A stretch of DNA of 64,000 nucleotides from Antedon mediterranea (taxonomy: Eukaryota; Echinodermata; Crinoidea; Comatulida; Antedonidae): assembly GCF_964355755.1 (NCBI RefSeq), contig NC_092676.1, positions 29,399,871 through 29,463,870 on the forward strand, written 5' to 3'. Made by a program: the position numbers and the translations under genes. Shown here one piece after another: positions 11,694-23,400 of the stretch. The notes under the pieces are model-generated. The model was given only the letters and a program-made list of their open reading frames with translations. It did not search any database and was not told the DNA's origin. Numbering within the stretch: position 1 is the stretch's first letter; each line of letters opens with the position of its first letter.

Positions 11694-12664
11694 GACCTTT
11701 GTAGAAAAAGTGTATTTTAAACGGTAATTAATGCTAATGTTTTTAAGTCATTACTTGTGGTGTGCTATGATTATAACCAAACATTAAATGCACATTAGCA
11801 AGACGTAAATCATGTTTGTAATTCACATTCCTTCCAAAGTCAATCCCACCAAAGATTAATTGTTAAATATATATAACCAAATTGTTTAATTTTATAAAGT
11901 AATATGTGCTGAATGTATATATTTATAGGCCTACAGTTGTAGTAATATTCAACAATATGTTAGAATAATACATTTTTAGAAACAGGGTGTATTATATTGT
12001 GTATTTGGTTGGCGTCTTTAAACCAGTTACGATTTTTAAAAAGATAGTTATGTTTTAACGAGAGGTATAATTCATAAGCCAGTTTTGTATTGAAATTTTG
12101 TGATTATTATTATTACCAATTTTATTTATAATATTACTCACTAGTTCATCGTTTCTGCATGGTATCTATTAACTAATTACATTATCATATTATTCTATTA
12201 TTACTGAATTCTACTTTTTCATGTTGTGTCAGCTCACAATGCTATGGCTTCCTTTAATTAATGATTCTTTATTTTTTATCAAAAAGTATGATAAATGTTT
12301 TCTGTTGCACTAAATATATTGTATATAATTAACGTGAGTTTATATCCATGTATTTCCATGAGTGAAATAAAAGAATCAAACAATGAACTTGTTTGTATAC
12401 TCAAACAAACGATAGTCAATAGAACTTTCTATTAACTATGAACAACCAATGGAATTTCCGTGGTTATTTCAAGATTATAGTCATCATTATAATCATCATC
12501 GATATTTTGGGAAGGTGGGTATTTCCGAAACATTTTTTGTTCACATTTTATACTAATTTAGGCAGACGTGTGTAGAGTTTATTTCTTGTGTTGTTCATGC
12601 ACCTGTTAGCTACAATTTTATCAATTTTAAGTCAATAGAAAGTTACACTGACGTAAGTACAATA

Positions 12665-12816
12665 TTATACAGATATTGACTGCTTAGAGGTTAAATATAA
12701 GATTTGACATCCCCGAGGGAATGATATTAAGTTCGAGGGAATATATATTTCCCGAAGCGCCAGCCGAGGGGATGTCAAATCTTATATTTAAGCGATATAA
12801 AAGGCAATATCTGTTA
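12665..12816. mobile_element. Palindromic MITE-like hairpin
   Basis: A perfect 24-bp inverted repeat (12691-12714 with 12768-12791; core GATTTGACATCCCC / GGGGATGTCAAATC) lies inside weaker outer arms with ACAGATATTG and its complement CAATATCTGT. The loop contains a nested GAGGGAA...TTCCC palindrome. Likely a non-autonomous DNA element able to form a stable hairpin. Confidence 0.65.
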
Positions 12817-12879
12817 TATTATATAGCCAAGAACAAGTCTGCTGGGTTGGGTGACGTGAAGCTAGGCTAGGCTTCCTCT

Positions 12880-12960
12880 ATAGTTTCGTGGCGCAGTGGT
12901 TGAAACGTTGTCTTGTGATGGAGTGACAATTGCATCGCAAGTTCAAGATCAGTAGATGAC
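12880..12960 (+). mobile_element. tRNA-derived SINE head
   Basis: GTGGCGCAGTGGTTGAAACG matches the Pol III A box TRGCNNAGYNGG. About 30 bp on, GCAAGTTCAAGATC resembles a decayed B box. No cloverleaf of a functional tRNA was found. It resembles the head of the SINE at 2505-2835 but is shorter. Confidence 0.5.
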
Positions 12961-12994
12961 TTGTTTATTTATCGGCAAACGCGAGTGTTGCACA

Positions 12995-13109
12995 CGAAAA
13001 TTACACAGTCAATATCATCGTACTCGAGAATATATGATTAATGACAGGGGACACGATTATTACGCGAAAATTACACAGTCAATCATCGTTCTCGAGGATA
13101 TATACGATT
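12995..13109. repeat. Imperfect 45-bp direct duplication
   Basis: CGAAAATTACACAGTCAAT followed by a CATCGT-CTCGAG-ATATAT stretch occurs at 12995-13039 and again at 13065-13109 with small indels. Confidence 0.75.
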
Positions 13110-14145
13110 TACGATCCTCGCAGCGGTAGTCATGTGATGCAGTTTCAACCAATCACATTCGTGTATTTACATAGGCTATGTAATATAACTTATTACAAAT
13201 GTAACGCACTTGATGCTGATTTGGCATTGTGGTCATTGCTGTATAATGCCTCTATATAAAAACGTATTCTTTTTATTTATTCAACTTCAAGATGAACATT
13301 AGTGAAGGGAACACCTTTAAAATGGTCCGGTCCCAATTGCACAGTGGCTGTATAGTAGTGGACTAGCATTTTTGTTATAAATAACGAATTGCGATATAGC
13401 TCTGTATTAAAAGTCACGCCAAGTAGAGTGTACAAACCCTGTAAATGACATGCCATTTGGCTATAACACACAATGCTTGTTCCAGCAGGAAAGCCGTAAT
13501 AGTAATTGTCAATTCTTACGCGGCTCGTTATCTACGAGCCAATTATGTTATAGCAGAAATAAGTATAACTTCACGTTTTCTGCATTGACACTACTGTACT
13601 GGGGGGGGGGGGGGTTAAGGGATGGGGGTGATATTGTATAAATCGTTCTTTGGTCAGATATGCCAAAATTTGACTATTTGTACATTTACTAAGGCAATCA
13701 AACAGCAGGGTGCTGAGCTCGACTTGCCAAGATGGCACATTCAATTGTTTTTTAATAGGCACAGACACAATATTTCAGATTTAATAGTAATTTTTTATAA
13801 TAATATAATACAATTCTATAATTATTTCATAATCAAATGTACATAATACAGTATTACAGATACAAAGCTCTTTAACTAATGTACATCATTACATAATAAA
13901 ACAATACAACAATAATACAAAATCCTATGTACCACAAACTGATAATACGTGAACATTACATCTCTCAGGGTAAAAATCCCCAGTTTGCATCCATTGATGA
14001 GCCGTTAATATTCCTATGATGCTGGGCAAATATTGTGTTGTTTTTAGTTGTGTTGATTTGTTAAATATTATTATTTGTTTTGTAGATCTGTGCCTCTATG
14101 CAATACAATCATTAATATTTAATTACACATGTATTTATTTTTCAG

Positions 14146-14757
14146 TAGGATTGAAGGATGTTATCAATAGGCATGTATATGATTGTGTGGCAAACTGTTT
14201 TTATAATATTCTCAGACTCAAGATTTATTAAAAATTTCACTGAAGCAACTAACAGCAGAGATGTTTTAAAAACACACTCACCCACAAGCACGTCTGTACA
14301 TTATCAAGCTACGATTGGATGTGAATTAACACTTCGTTTCTCCTGCACCGGAACACCTTGGGATGTATTTCTGGTTCGGGTTCTAGATCATACAAAAATA
14401 AATTGTTCATTGGCAACAAACAATTGTAATCTGACTAATCATGAAGGCAACACAGTGATAACGTTTCTGAGTGTGACACTTGAAAATGCAGGAAATTTTA
14501 TTTTTCGATGCTATGGAGCAAGTTCACCTCATCATTACATTTCACACTTTGAGGTGTTTGTTGGTACTGGCGAATGTAGTGATCATGCGCCGACACAATC
14601 ACCAGCGGAATTTGATACAACCATCAAGCACGACAATTACAAAGTAGGCCAACCACAAGCCCCAAACGATGCTACAACAAAAACAAACAGCATTATTACT
14701 TATGCAGCTATGTGTCTCATTGCACTAGCTATTATGATAGATCATCCATAAAATAAA
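14146..14757 (+). CDS. Unrecognised small Ig-like surface or secreted protein
   Basis: An open frame of 197 codons (ATG 14158, stop 14749-14751) follows a strong acceptor (TTATTTTTCAG ending 14145), so at least one non-coding 5' exon is expected upstream. Residues 1-18 are hydrophobic and fit a signal peptide. One Ig-like domain spans about 45-136: Cys63 and Cys118 are spaced as the B- and F-strand cysteines, Trp68 fits the core Trp, and ENAGNFIFRC resembles the F-strand motif. N-glycosylation sequons include NFT (26), NCS (82) and NLT (91). A Thr/Pro-rich stalk (140-177) leads to a hydrophobic C-terminus (178-194) without a cytoplasmic tail, consistent with a GPI signal or short anchor. AATAAA follows the stop directly. 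I cannot name a family; the role may be adhesion or immune recognition, which is guesswork. Confidence 0.55.
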
Positions 14758-14977
14758 TCAGCAACCGAAGCAATTTTAACAACCAGTGCCGCTGTGGCGG
14801 TAGAACTCAATAACTAATGATCGCCTGTGCTTCTGACATCAAGCATCAAGGACACAGGCTTTTTTCCATTCTATAGCAATCAGTTTAACCCGTGTATGGG
14901 ACCAGCTTCCCAGACCGTTGACAGATGCTGCAGTCCTAGAAAGCCCATCAGCCTTCATTAGAAAAGTTCATATTCAT

Positions 14978-15158
14978 TTTGATTTGCTGTAACTGTATTT
15001 TGTCTTTACGTCTTTTATGTCTAAACTGACTTTGGGGTTGGGTCAACCGGCTCAGCTACAGTGATTAAGTTCACTTAGGTTGACCCTGGTCTCCCCAATT
15101 TCAGTTTTTTTTTGTTATGTATATACTCAAATAGACCAAATAAATAATGAAATGAAAT
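14978..15158 (+). mobile_element. LINE 3'-UTR remnant
   Basis: Text with TTGACCCTGGTCTCCCCAAT leads into AAATAAATAATGAAATGAA, a short tandem tail typical of CR1/L2-like non-LTR elements. No coding sequence remains. Confidence 0.45.
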
Positions 15159-16082
15159 GAAATATTATGTAGAAGATGAAATAAGCGCCACATCAATGTA
15201 TGTAATGTAAACGCTGTATAGTGTAGGCATACAGTGGCTACAAAAATGAGTAGTCATGCTGCAGGAATTCTCAACAGGCTGTTGAGTGCCCGCTGGTGCT
15301 TTATGTCCCGCCAAAAGATTTTTAGAAAATAGACAAAACAATAAATTCAAAAGCGTTTATATCCTCCATAAAGGCCCAAGGCCGAATCACATCATATATT
15401 ATTTAGACCTTTAGAACTATATAATTTGTGAGATTATTTATATTTACAACCAGGCTAGAAAATTGTTGAGAAGCCATAGATAGATACACGAGATCAACAC
15501 ACGGAAATTATAATTATAAAATTTATATTTTAACTTGCCCTAACTTGACCGTGATTATATCTATCAAATTCAGAGCCATAACTGTATATACAATGTACAT
15601 CTCTTCTGCATATTTTGTATTATCTTTTTAGCAATTAACGTATGTCACCCGACCGGTACTTATAGGCCCAATTAGACAACGTATGTATACCGGTACTTAT
15701 AGGCCCAATTAGTAGACAAGGTGCCACAGCAAATTGTTGAAGATCTAAATTATTTAATTTGTGACTTAAGCTGGTAAACATTAATAAGTTTGAGCACACA
15801 TTTAATGTTCTTAAAGTTTTATAAGTGTAATATTGCAGTTTATCTCTTAGTGTACGTGAATTATGTAATCCGATTGGTCAATATGTATGAGATATAATTC
15901 CGTATTACGCCCATTTACTCAGTCAAGCGGATCAGAAGGGTAATGTATCCCGTATTACTTGTTTGATGTTTCTACGCGCGCATTGTTTATGTATTGTATT
16001 TTTATCGTTGAGCGCATGCGTAGTTGTGATTTCAACCTGTATTCGACCAATTGCTTATATGTGTACACTACGAGATAAAATC

Positions 16083-16209
16083 GTTGCACCCTACTTGTTC
16101 TTATGAAATACGGGAAATATCTACGTTCTGGTTCCATATTCCAGACCTCATGGATTATGGAACCAGAATGTAGATATTTCTCGTTTTCATTGAACAAGCA
16201 GGGTGTAAC
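16083..16209. mobile_element. Hairpin MITE with about 55-bp inverted arms
   Basis: The left arm (GTTGCACCCTACTTGTTC ... TATCTACGTTCTGGTTCC) pairs with the right arm (GGAACCAGAATGTAGATA ... GAACAAGCAGGGTGTAAC) with few mismatches around a loop of about 15 bp. Such foldback structure is typical of non-autonomous DNA transposons. Open frames on both strands here are by-products. Confidence 0.8.
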
Positions 16210-16773
16210 TAATGATATCCATACCATAGATTTGGTGTTTAACGGCATTTATAATTTGTATGTACAGAACGTTAAGTACAACTATCGATCTCTTAAAACT
16301 AGAGAGGTCACCTGTTAAATCTTGATGTTTTTATTGCATATAGGAAACATTTTACTTATTTAGTTAAGTATATAGGCTTAGAAATTAGATCAGTAAATTA
16401 ATAGCAATGCATGGTAAACATTTAAAAATTAATAATCAACATCTGTAGCGATTACTTTTTCCGTAATTACGAATCTCGGTAGGCTGCGAATGTTTTGTGC
16501 TTTATCCAAACAAAGCTGTACACGGCGGAGCAATACCTAGACCAACAACTATTAAACAAAATAGTTAATTATTAATACAAACGAGCACAAATTTAAAAGA
16601 AACAAAATATTCATCATTTTATAAACCTCAATTGTAAATATAATTCCATTATCTTTAGTAATTTCTATTTTTCTGAAAATTAGGTATTGTATTTCTCTTA
16701 AAAGCATAATTGTCTGTACATAATCATTTAAGCTTAATCTAAAAAGAATAATTAATAAAAAGAACTTGAAAAA

Positions 16774-16985
16774 ATGGCAGGCCAACAACTAAGTTACTCA
16801 GTCATAGTTTTCAATTGGTGCCTTGCACTGTTGATTGTAAGAAGATGGCAGGCCAACAACTAAGTTACTCAGTCATAGTTTTCAATTGGTGCCTTGCACT
16901 GTTGATTGTAAGAAGATGGCAGGCCAACAACTAAGTTACTCAGTCATAGTTTTCAATTGGTGCCTTGCACTGTTGATTGTAAGAA
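16774..16985. repeat. 71-bp tandem repeat, three copies
   Basis: Units begin ATGGCAGGCCAACAACTAAG at 16774, 16845 and 16916 and are essentially identical, implying recent duplication. Confidence 0.9.
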
Positions 16986-17700
16986 TAAAGCATCGTACAA
17001 AAAAAGAATAAAAAAACTGAAATATTTATTTTTAAAAAAAGGTTTCACATTCCGTTCCTCAAATGACATTTTGTAGTAGCCTACTATTTGTAAAGTAGGC
17101 CTATTTACAAAAATTCAGTAAAAAGAATCACTGATCATTTCTTCCATCATGATCAGGGTCGCCAAGCGTTCCGAGTTTTGTATATACGGCAACAGAACTT
17201 TCTGGTGATGTACATCACAATTATATACATATTTTGTATGAATTCAGAAGGCATCTTGACAGACTCTCCGGAAAAATACTGTTGGATAGATGGCTCCATA
17301 GAGGAACTAGTGGGGTAACGGCTGAGTGTTCACTCGTTAAATCCGGAGACTTGGCTTCCCAACCAGGGACAAACATAACATGTTGATCTGGGTTTCCTCT
17401 GTTTATAAAGTTGATACACACACACACTGCACATTGATGCACCAATTCTTTATGGTTTTATTCACCATTCACAAAAACACGTTTAAAACATAAACAAAAC
17501 AAAATGGTTTTCAGTAAATGTTTGTTTTATTTACAAAGTCAAATGATATTTTAAATACAGAATTAAATAAACTTGCACATACATAAAATTAACCAACATT
17601 AATTGTTGAACATTAGGTGCATTTATTGGTTTCCAGGAAATAGTTTCATATTCAAATACTTTTTTATTTTGCAGTTTTTTTTGTTGCATTTTTTCATCGT

Positions 17701-19987
17701 TTAAAACAGTGCCTCTTTTATTAACTGTTTCTTTTCAGGTGTTAATTGTTTTGGGAATTCGATGTCAAATTGTATAATAAGGTTGCCTTTCTGCTTGGTA
17801 TCTGCAGACGAGAGTGGCATTCCTTCTCCAGGAACAATTTTTTGGTAGCCAGGGCTAGGAAAAAAAAAAAGCAGACACATTATACAATTGTGTAAAGGCC
17901 AATTTACACAGACGAGCAGCAACGGTAATAAAAGTATAGAGGTATGTTATTCCATATGACCATTTACACACAACGCGGAGTGGATGGGCGAATTCTGCTC
18001 AGGATAGATATGGATTCTACTTGGAACAAGCTTTCAGCTTACCGTTACCGCTTGTCTATATAAATTGGCCATAAGGATTTAAAAATTCAATTACAAAAAA
18101 ACAATTACCTGACTATGTCATTTATTGGAATATTCAGGAGACGGCCATCTAATGTTGGTATTTCCACACTACAGCCAGTTAAAGCTTTACCCAGAAGAAC
18201 CTTCGCTGTAAATATCAGATCGTTTCCGTTGCGTTTAAAGCGAGGATGAGCTTTGTCACGGACGATAAACACGATGTCTGCGGGAACGTTGTTCGGGCCT
18301 TGATCGCCCTCTTTGGGAAATGTTATCCTAGTGCCTTCTTTCCAACCTTTTTTTACGGTAATTGTTAAAATCTTGTCTCGTTCACTAGATGTATGGCCAT
18401 CTTCATTCATCACCTAAAAGATTTAATTTTCAAAGAATAATTATAAAGGAAACATTTATTTTCATGAGGGAAAAAAGCAGAGCTTAAAATGTCTGAAGCT
18501 CTGTCTACACTATCAAAGAAATGTTTTTTAAAAAGTGCAACCTTCACTTTGCTACTCATAATTGATATTGATAAATAAATTACTTAAATAAATAAATTCC
18601 ACAACTCACCCTCCTTGATATCTTCATCTTCTTTGTGCAACCATGAAATACCTCTTCTAATGACAACACAAGATCTCTTTCAATAGAGGCATCCTGCTTC
18701 TTTCTGCCTCTGCCATAAAGACCGCCAAATCCCATACTAAGATCTCCATCCACACCATCATAAAATTCTACCAAAAAAAAAAAAAACCCCACAAAATGTA
18801 AATGTTTGTTATCAGTAGATAAGGAATGTTAATAGGATGAACTCTATACTTCAAACTACTCAAGTATGGATTCCGTGGTCGTATTCACCAATCACCAAGT
18901 GATTTTACTTAACTAAATATATATTTAAGTATTTCCCTTAAATTGTATTCACTTAGATATGAGATTGTTTTATTTTAAGGGTAAGCGTATGAATGGTAAA
19001 TACAGATCTAGGATTGTTTAAACAGGGAAGCGTTAACAAATAATATTAATAGTCTATCAAAAATAGATAGTAGGGGGAAAGTACGCCCCTAGCGCTACCC
19101 AACTGGACCCTCCCCTGAGACTTCAATTGATTATGGAATTCTGCCAGCAACCTGATAACAAACGTAATTACCATTAAATGGGTTATCACCACCAAAAAAT
19201 TCTTTGAAAACTTTATTAGCGTCACCGTGGAACGTGTAGCCGTGTGTAAAAGCTCCTGTCTGTCCACTGCCCTCTGGAACGCCACATTTCAATCCTTCCT
19301 CTCCAAACTGGTCATACACAGCTTTCTTTTTACCTACAAAGAAATTGTGTTGAAAATTATATAATTTAAATAATTATCTTCAGATTCCTATTTATTTATT
19401 TTTGTTCTGCTTAATTGTTTGATTATGATGCTGTGAACCAACATGCTGGTGGGTAATGTATGTTGTCTGGTGATCAATTAAGGTACTTACAATCACTTAG
19501 AACATCGTAAGCCTCTGCAACGCGCTTGAATTTTTCTAATGTTCCTGTTTCTTGATTTTTGTCTGGATGGAATTTTAATGACAGTTTTCTATATCTGTAA
19601 TTTACAAAACACAATTATTAATTAAGATGAAATAAAATAAAGTGGTTAAAAAAGTCAGGGTATCTACAGTGCTGACAAGTAATTAACTAGCCTAGGCTAG
19701 ACAACAAAAAACCACCACCACTCTGACTTATTAATATTAGGGCTAGCCTAGGCCTACATTTTTATCTCTACCCAACCAACTGGACGTGTGTGACTGTCTC
19801 TCTGCTGTTGTTGCTGCTGCGGTCTGCATGCTGTGTGCAGCTAGCAGGGTGGGCAAAAAACTAAACCACTAAAACGGATTCAATTCTTTAAAAAAAAAAA
19901 TATTTATTATAACACTTACGCCTTTTTTATATCTGCATCACCTGCTGATTTGGTTAAAGTTAAAATAGCATAGTAATCTTGACCCAT
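17701..19987 (-). CDS. DNAJB13: DnaJ homolog subfamily B member 13 (radial-spoke HSP40)
   Basis: Six exons on the minus strand in transcript order: 19987-19920, 19594-19491, 19333-19172, 18767-18610, 18413-18109, 17854-17701. All donors and acceptors are GT-AG, phases fit, and the 316-aa product has, from memory, the length of the human protein. Residues 1-70 form the J domain (MGQDYYAIL start, helix II, HPD at 32-34). A short linker with GGDNPF follows, then the two beta-sandwich substrate-binding domains of type II HSP40s ([68 protein letters not shown]). DNAJB13 (RSP16 in Chlamydomonas) sits in the radial spoke of motile axonemes and is needed for normal ciliary and sperm beating. It is divergent with CFAP47. 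As I recall, mammalian DNAJB13 lacks the Asp of HPD, whereas this copy keeps it. Confidence 0.96.
18498..18520. mobile_element. TTAA-type palindromic MITE, terminal fragment (copy 4)
   Basis: Only the left terminus AGCTCTGTCTACACTATCAA is left, in a DNAJB13 intron. Confidence 0.5.
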
Positions 19988-20414
19988 GTTTGTTTCTAAA
20001 TTCTTTTTAAAACACACACACCACCACTCTCTACAAAATCGCAAATGTTATTGTTTTGGTTGGTTGCTAAGACCCATGTCATAGGTGAATATGCTATGCT
20101 TGAGTAGGTTTTAGAATTTTAATTATTTCACAAAATATTTGTTAAAACATATAAAAAAGAATTTATAGAAACAATATTAACTTCATAATTAAAGTATTCA
20201 TTTTTTATTTGCTTCTTGTAATGAAAAAGCGATGCTATTTTTGAAGAAAACAGATCAACAACAAAACCCACTCAATTAGCACCCTGGCAACACTTGATAC
20301 AAAACAAAATGGTAGACGTCTGGTTTTGATTTGATGACAAACATGGTATTCAAAAATCAGAGTGAAAAATAGGTTAATATCTAGTGATTGTGCACTATAA
20401 ATTTAATTTAAAGC
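19988..20414. promoter_or_regulatory. Bidirectional promoter DNAJB13 / CFAP47
   Basis: Only 427 bp separate the two divergent start codons, so both 5' UTRs and promoters must share this AT-rich interval. GCACCC-T-GGCAAC at 20279-20291 matches the degenerate X-box RYYNYY-N-RRNRAC except at one base. A half-site GTTGCT (AGCAAC on minus) lies at 20063-20068. No TATA box stands out at a convincing position. Head-to-head pairing of two axonemal genes suggests joint ciliary regulation; this is inferred. Confidence 0.6.
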
Positions 20415-23400
20415 ATGGGAATGGACGGGGATGTAGCAGGAGTGAGAATTTCTCCTCCTGTTATTGAATTTTTTGATGCTGACGCTGATACATTGTACAC
20501 TGTAAACTTGAATGTTCAAAACATAAGCAAATTCAGCAAGCAAATTAAATTTCATGGACCAGAATCAGCAAAGGTACGTATCAAAAAGAAATGAGATTTT
20601 GAATTTGTAATAGACATAGGCCTAGGCCTAGCCTAGGCCTACGTTTCTTTTCCAGATGTTGTCAATGTAGGCCTAGGTTACTAATACTATTTATTTGTTG
20701 TTGTTTTAAAAAATAAATGCATGCATGTCTGTTTTCAATTAATAATTTATATATTTTGTTGCAACTAAAGTTTGAATTGAAAGTCAAAAACCCAGAGAAA
20801 CCTATAGCACCAGGGTTAGAAGTGACAGCTACTCTATCATATACAACAGAAGAACCTCAGGATTGTCAAGACAGAATTATTCTTTTGGTAGACGAAGACA
20901 TTATTGAAATTCCAATTTTTGCGTAAGTGAACAAAATAGAATCTGAAACTCAAAAAAATTTGGTTAAATATTCTAATTTAAAAAAATATATATTTGTAAT
21001 TATTGTTATTTGTAAAAATAATTTATCTATATATCTGTAAATTATTAATATTAATATTAGATAATTATTATTTATTATTTATCATCATAAAGTCACCTTT
21101 TATTCCTTTATTTTTCAAAATATTTTCTTTTTTTTAGTTACAGCCCTCAACCACTTCTCGATGCGGATGAAGAGGTCGATTTTGGAACAGTCGTCTGCAA
21201 CGGCAAAGTGCTAACAAAGCAATTCTCTATCTTCAACCATGGAACTGTGTCTGGTACATTTAAACTGCAGTATAGCGGAACAGAGCCTATCACTATTATT
21301 CCAACCAGTGGTACAATTAAACCAAATTCTGGGCAGTTTATCAAGGTAAAGTATTAACAAGTTTACAAGCATTATGTACGCCCACATCTCAAATTTTGTG
21401 TTCGAGTATGGAATCCGTATCTTCAAAAGGACATAAATGTAATTGAAAGAGTACAACGTCGTGCGACTAAATTAGTTCCATGTATCCGTTCATATTCATA
21501 TGAAGATCGACTAAAGCTTCTTGGCCTAACAACCTTGTACGACAGAAGAATTCGAGGTGACCTGATTGAAGCATATAAAATTGTTAAAGATTTCGAGGGT
21601 GTAGCCAAGGATGACTTTTTCCAAATGAGAAGTAACATTAGCCGAATTACTCGAGGACATCACCTGAGATTTTTCAAGCCTATTTTCCATAAAGGATTGA
21701 ACTGTAGAAGACATACCTTCTCGCAACGAGTAATAAACCATTGGAACAGTTTACCAGCTGACGTTGTTAATTCTGAGACCACTAACACCTTCAAGAATTG
21801 CATCGACACAATGTAGTTGATATGGGGTTAAAAAGGCATTCGCCTAAACTTTCCCATTATAGCTAAACTAAACTAAACTAAACTAAACTAACATATATTT
21901 AAAATAAAAATATTGATATAATAAGGAATTTATTCTGAAATAGCATTTTGATGTATGTATGTGGAATTAAAACTGACTGGCAGATAACTATCTTTAGGAA
22001 TAACTTACAACAGTATCCAATAAATGAATAAAAAACATGAAAACAACTTTTAAAATCTTTTTATTTTGTCATGGTCATTCTTTTTTTTTTCAGGTTGAAT
22101 TTATCACCAAGATGACTGGTACACTAAATGAACAAGTTCAGTAAGTCATAGTAAAATTAATGAAAATTTATACCGAATTTTATAACAAAATTAAATTTGT
22201 AGTGTCTATTCTAAGATAATTATTCCACCATCATAATTCTAATACTGTCTGTATGTGTATTGTCCTAAATCAAGGTATATCAAGGTAAAGTATAATTCTA
22301 TTACTGTCTTTTTTTCTGCTCTCTAGACTACAACTCGCAAATCAAGATGCTTCTACCATAACTATCAAAGCCGGCATTGTTGAGCGTTGTCTTGAGTTGT
22401 TGTCTGTTGATGATGAAGATCAGATTGACTGTGTAAGGTTTGGGTGTTCTTATTATGGCACAGATAAGATGGAGGCTGCTTACCTTTATAATAACAGTCC
22501 ACATCCTGTTAGTTTTGTCACAGTTTTGCTGGAAGACGCTGAAGGAATGGAAATTGTAAGTATTTTTATTTAGCGTATATCGTCTGGTTAATTCCACCCC
22601 CGTAGAACACAAAATTGGGCTGACGTTGGGGTGGGAATATACCCGGGGAAACCCTGGTTCAGGAAAAAAATGATCGTGGTAAGCATTTCTTGTAAAAACT
22701 CACCTGAACTGGCTATAGAGAGAGGCCTATATCCAGATCAAAAGTCAATACTGGGATTATACCTAGGGATATGCCTGTTTGTGAAATCAGACATAAAGTA
22801 GGGAATTAGACCAGAAGTGGGATTATACCAGAGGATATACGGTAATATACTGTTAACTTTGAAGTAATTTTCACGCCCTAGTGTGTAGTGGTTTTTTCTG
22901 CATTATCATTCCGTAGATGATATTGGATTAATAGTTTGTTAATTTTAAAACTTTTTGTTTGTTGAAAGTGAAATTGAATAAATATTATACTTTGTTTCTT
23001 TTCTAGGGGAATGATCTGACCAAGTCCACTGTCGGAACTTTAGCTACCACTAACCTACAAAAAGTGTTAGCCAGCACTAACCCTCTGACCACCCTGGTCA
23101 CTACGTACCCAAACCAGGGTAACCTAGGTGCTTACGAAAAGATTCCAGTGTTCTTTCGTTTTAGCCCCAGATACAACACCCTTAAGCAGGGTTGGAAGAG
23201 TACAGCGACACCTCCACCTAGGCAGGACTTCTCACTCTTTATGCATTTTGTCATGGTAGGCAGCAGTAAAGGATTTGCAGAGGAGGAGGGCCTGGGGGTT
23301 GGAAGCCCAGAAGGTGTGTTTATTGCTCCTATTTTTATTGATTAAATGCTGAAATATTTTAAAGTCTCTTTATTCAGGATGAAATAAGATCTATCTATTC

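Larger units (their letters stand above)
11694..14145. other. Spacer between CCDC81 and the Ig-like gene
   Basis: No protein-coding exon is recognised. It holds a 150-bp palindromic element (12665-12816), a tRNA-like SINE head (12880-12960), a short direct duplication (12995-13109), an uninterrupted G run at about 13601-13614, and AT-rich sequence resembling LINE 3' UTR (about 13640-13930). Short open frames at 13041-13846 overlap these repeats. Confidence 0.6.
14758..17700. other. Spacer between the Ig-like gene and DNAJB13
   Basis: No supported exon. It contains a LINE 3' end (about 14978-15158), a duplicated 24-bp piece starting ACCGGTACTTATAGGCCC (15652 and 15689), a hairpin MITE (16083-16209), a 71-bp tandem triplet (16774-16985) and a possible decayed tRNA-like segment at about 17284-17400. 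Candidate DNAJB13 polyadenylation signals (TTTATT on plus) lie at 17663-17668 and 17526-17531. Confidence 0.55.

Noticed and set aside
12883-12955. Possible tRNA gene
   Set aside because: A box is good, but the B box is degenerate and no cloverleaf with paired acceptor stem could be drawn; fits a SINE head.
16103-16318. 71-codon frame and its antisense 97-codon frame
   Set aside because: Both lie on the arms of the hairpin MITE at 16083-16209.
17284-17440. Possible tRNA-like SINE (TAGTGGGGTAACGG and TTGGCTTCCCAACC)
   Set aside because: Boxes only loosely resemble Pol III signals and no body shared with the other SINEs could be found.
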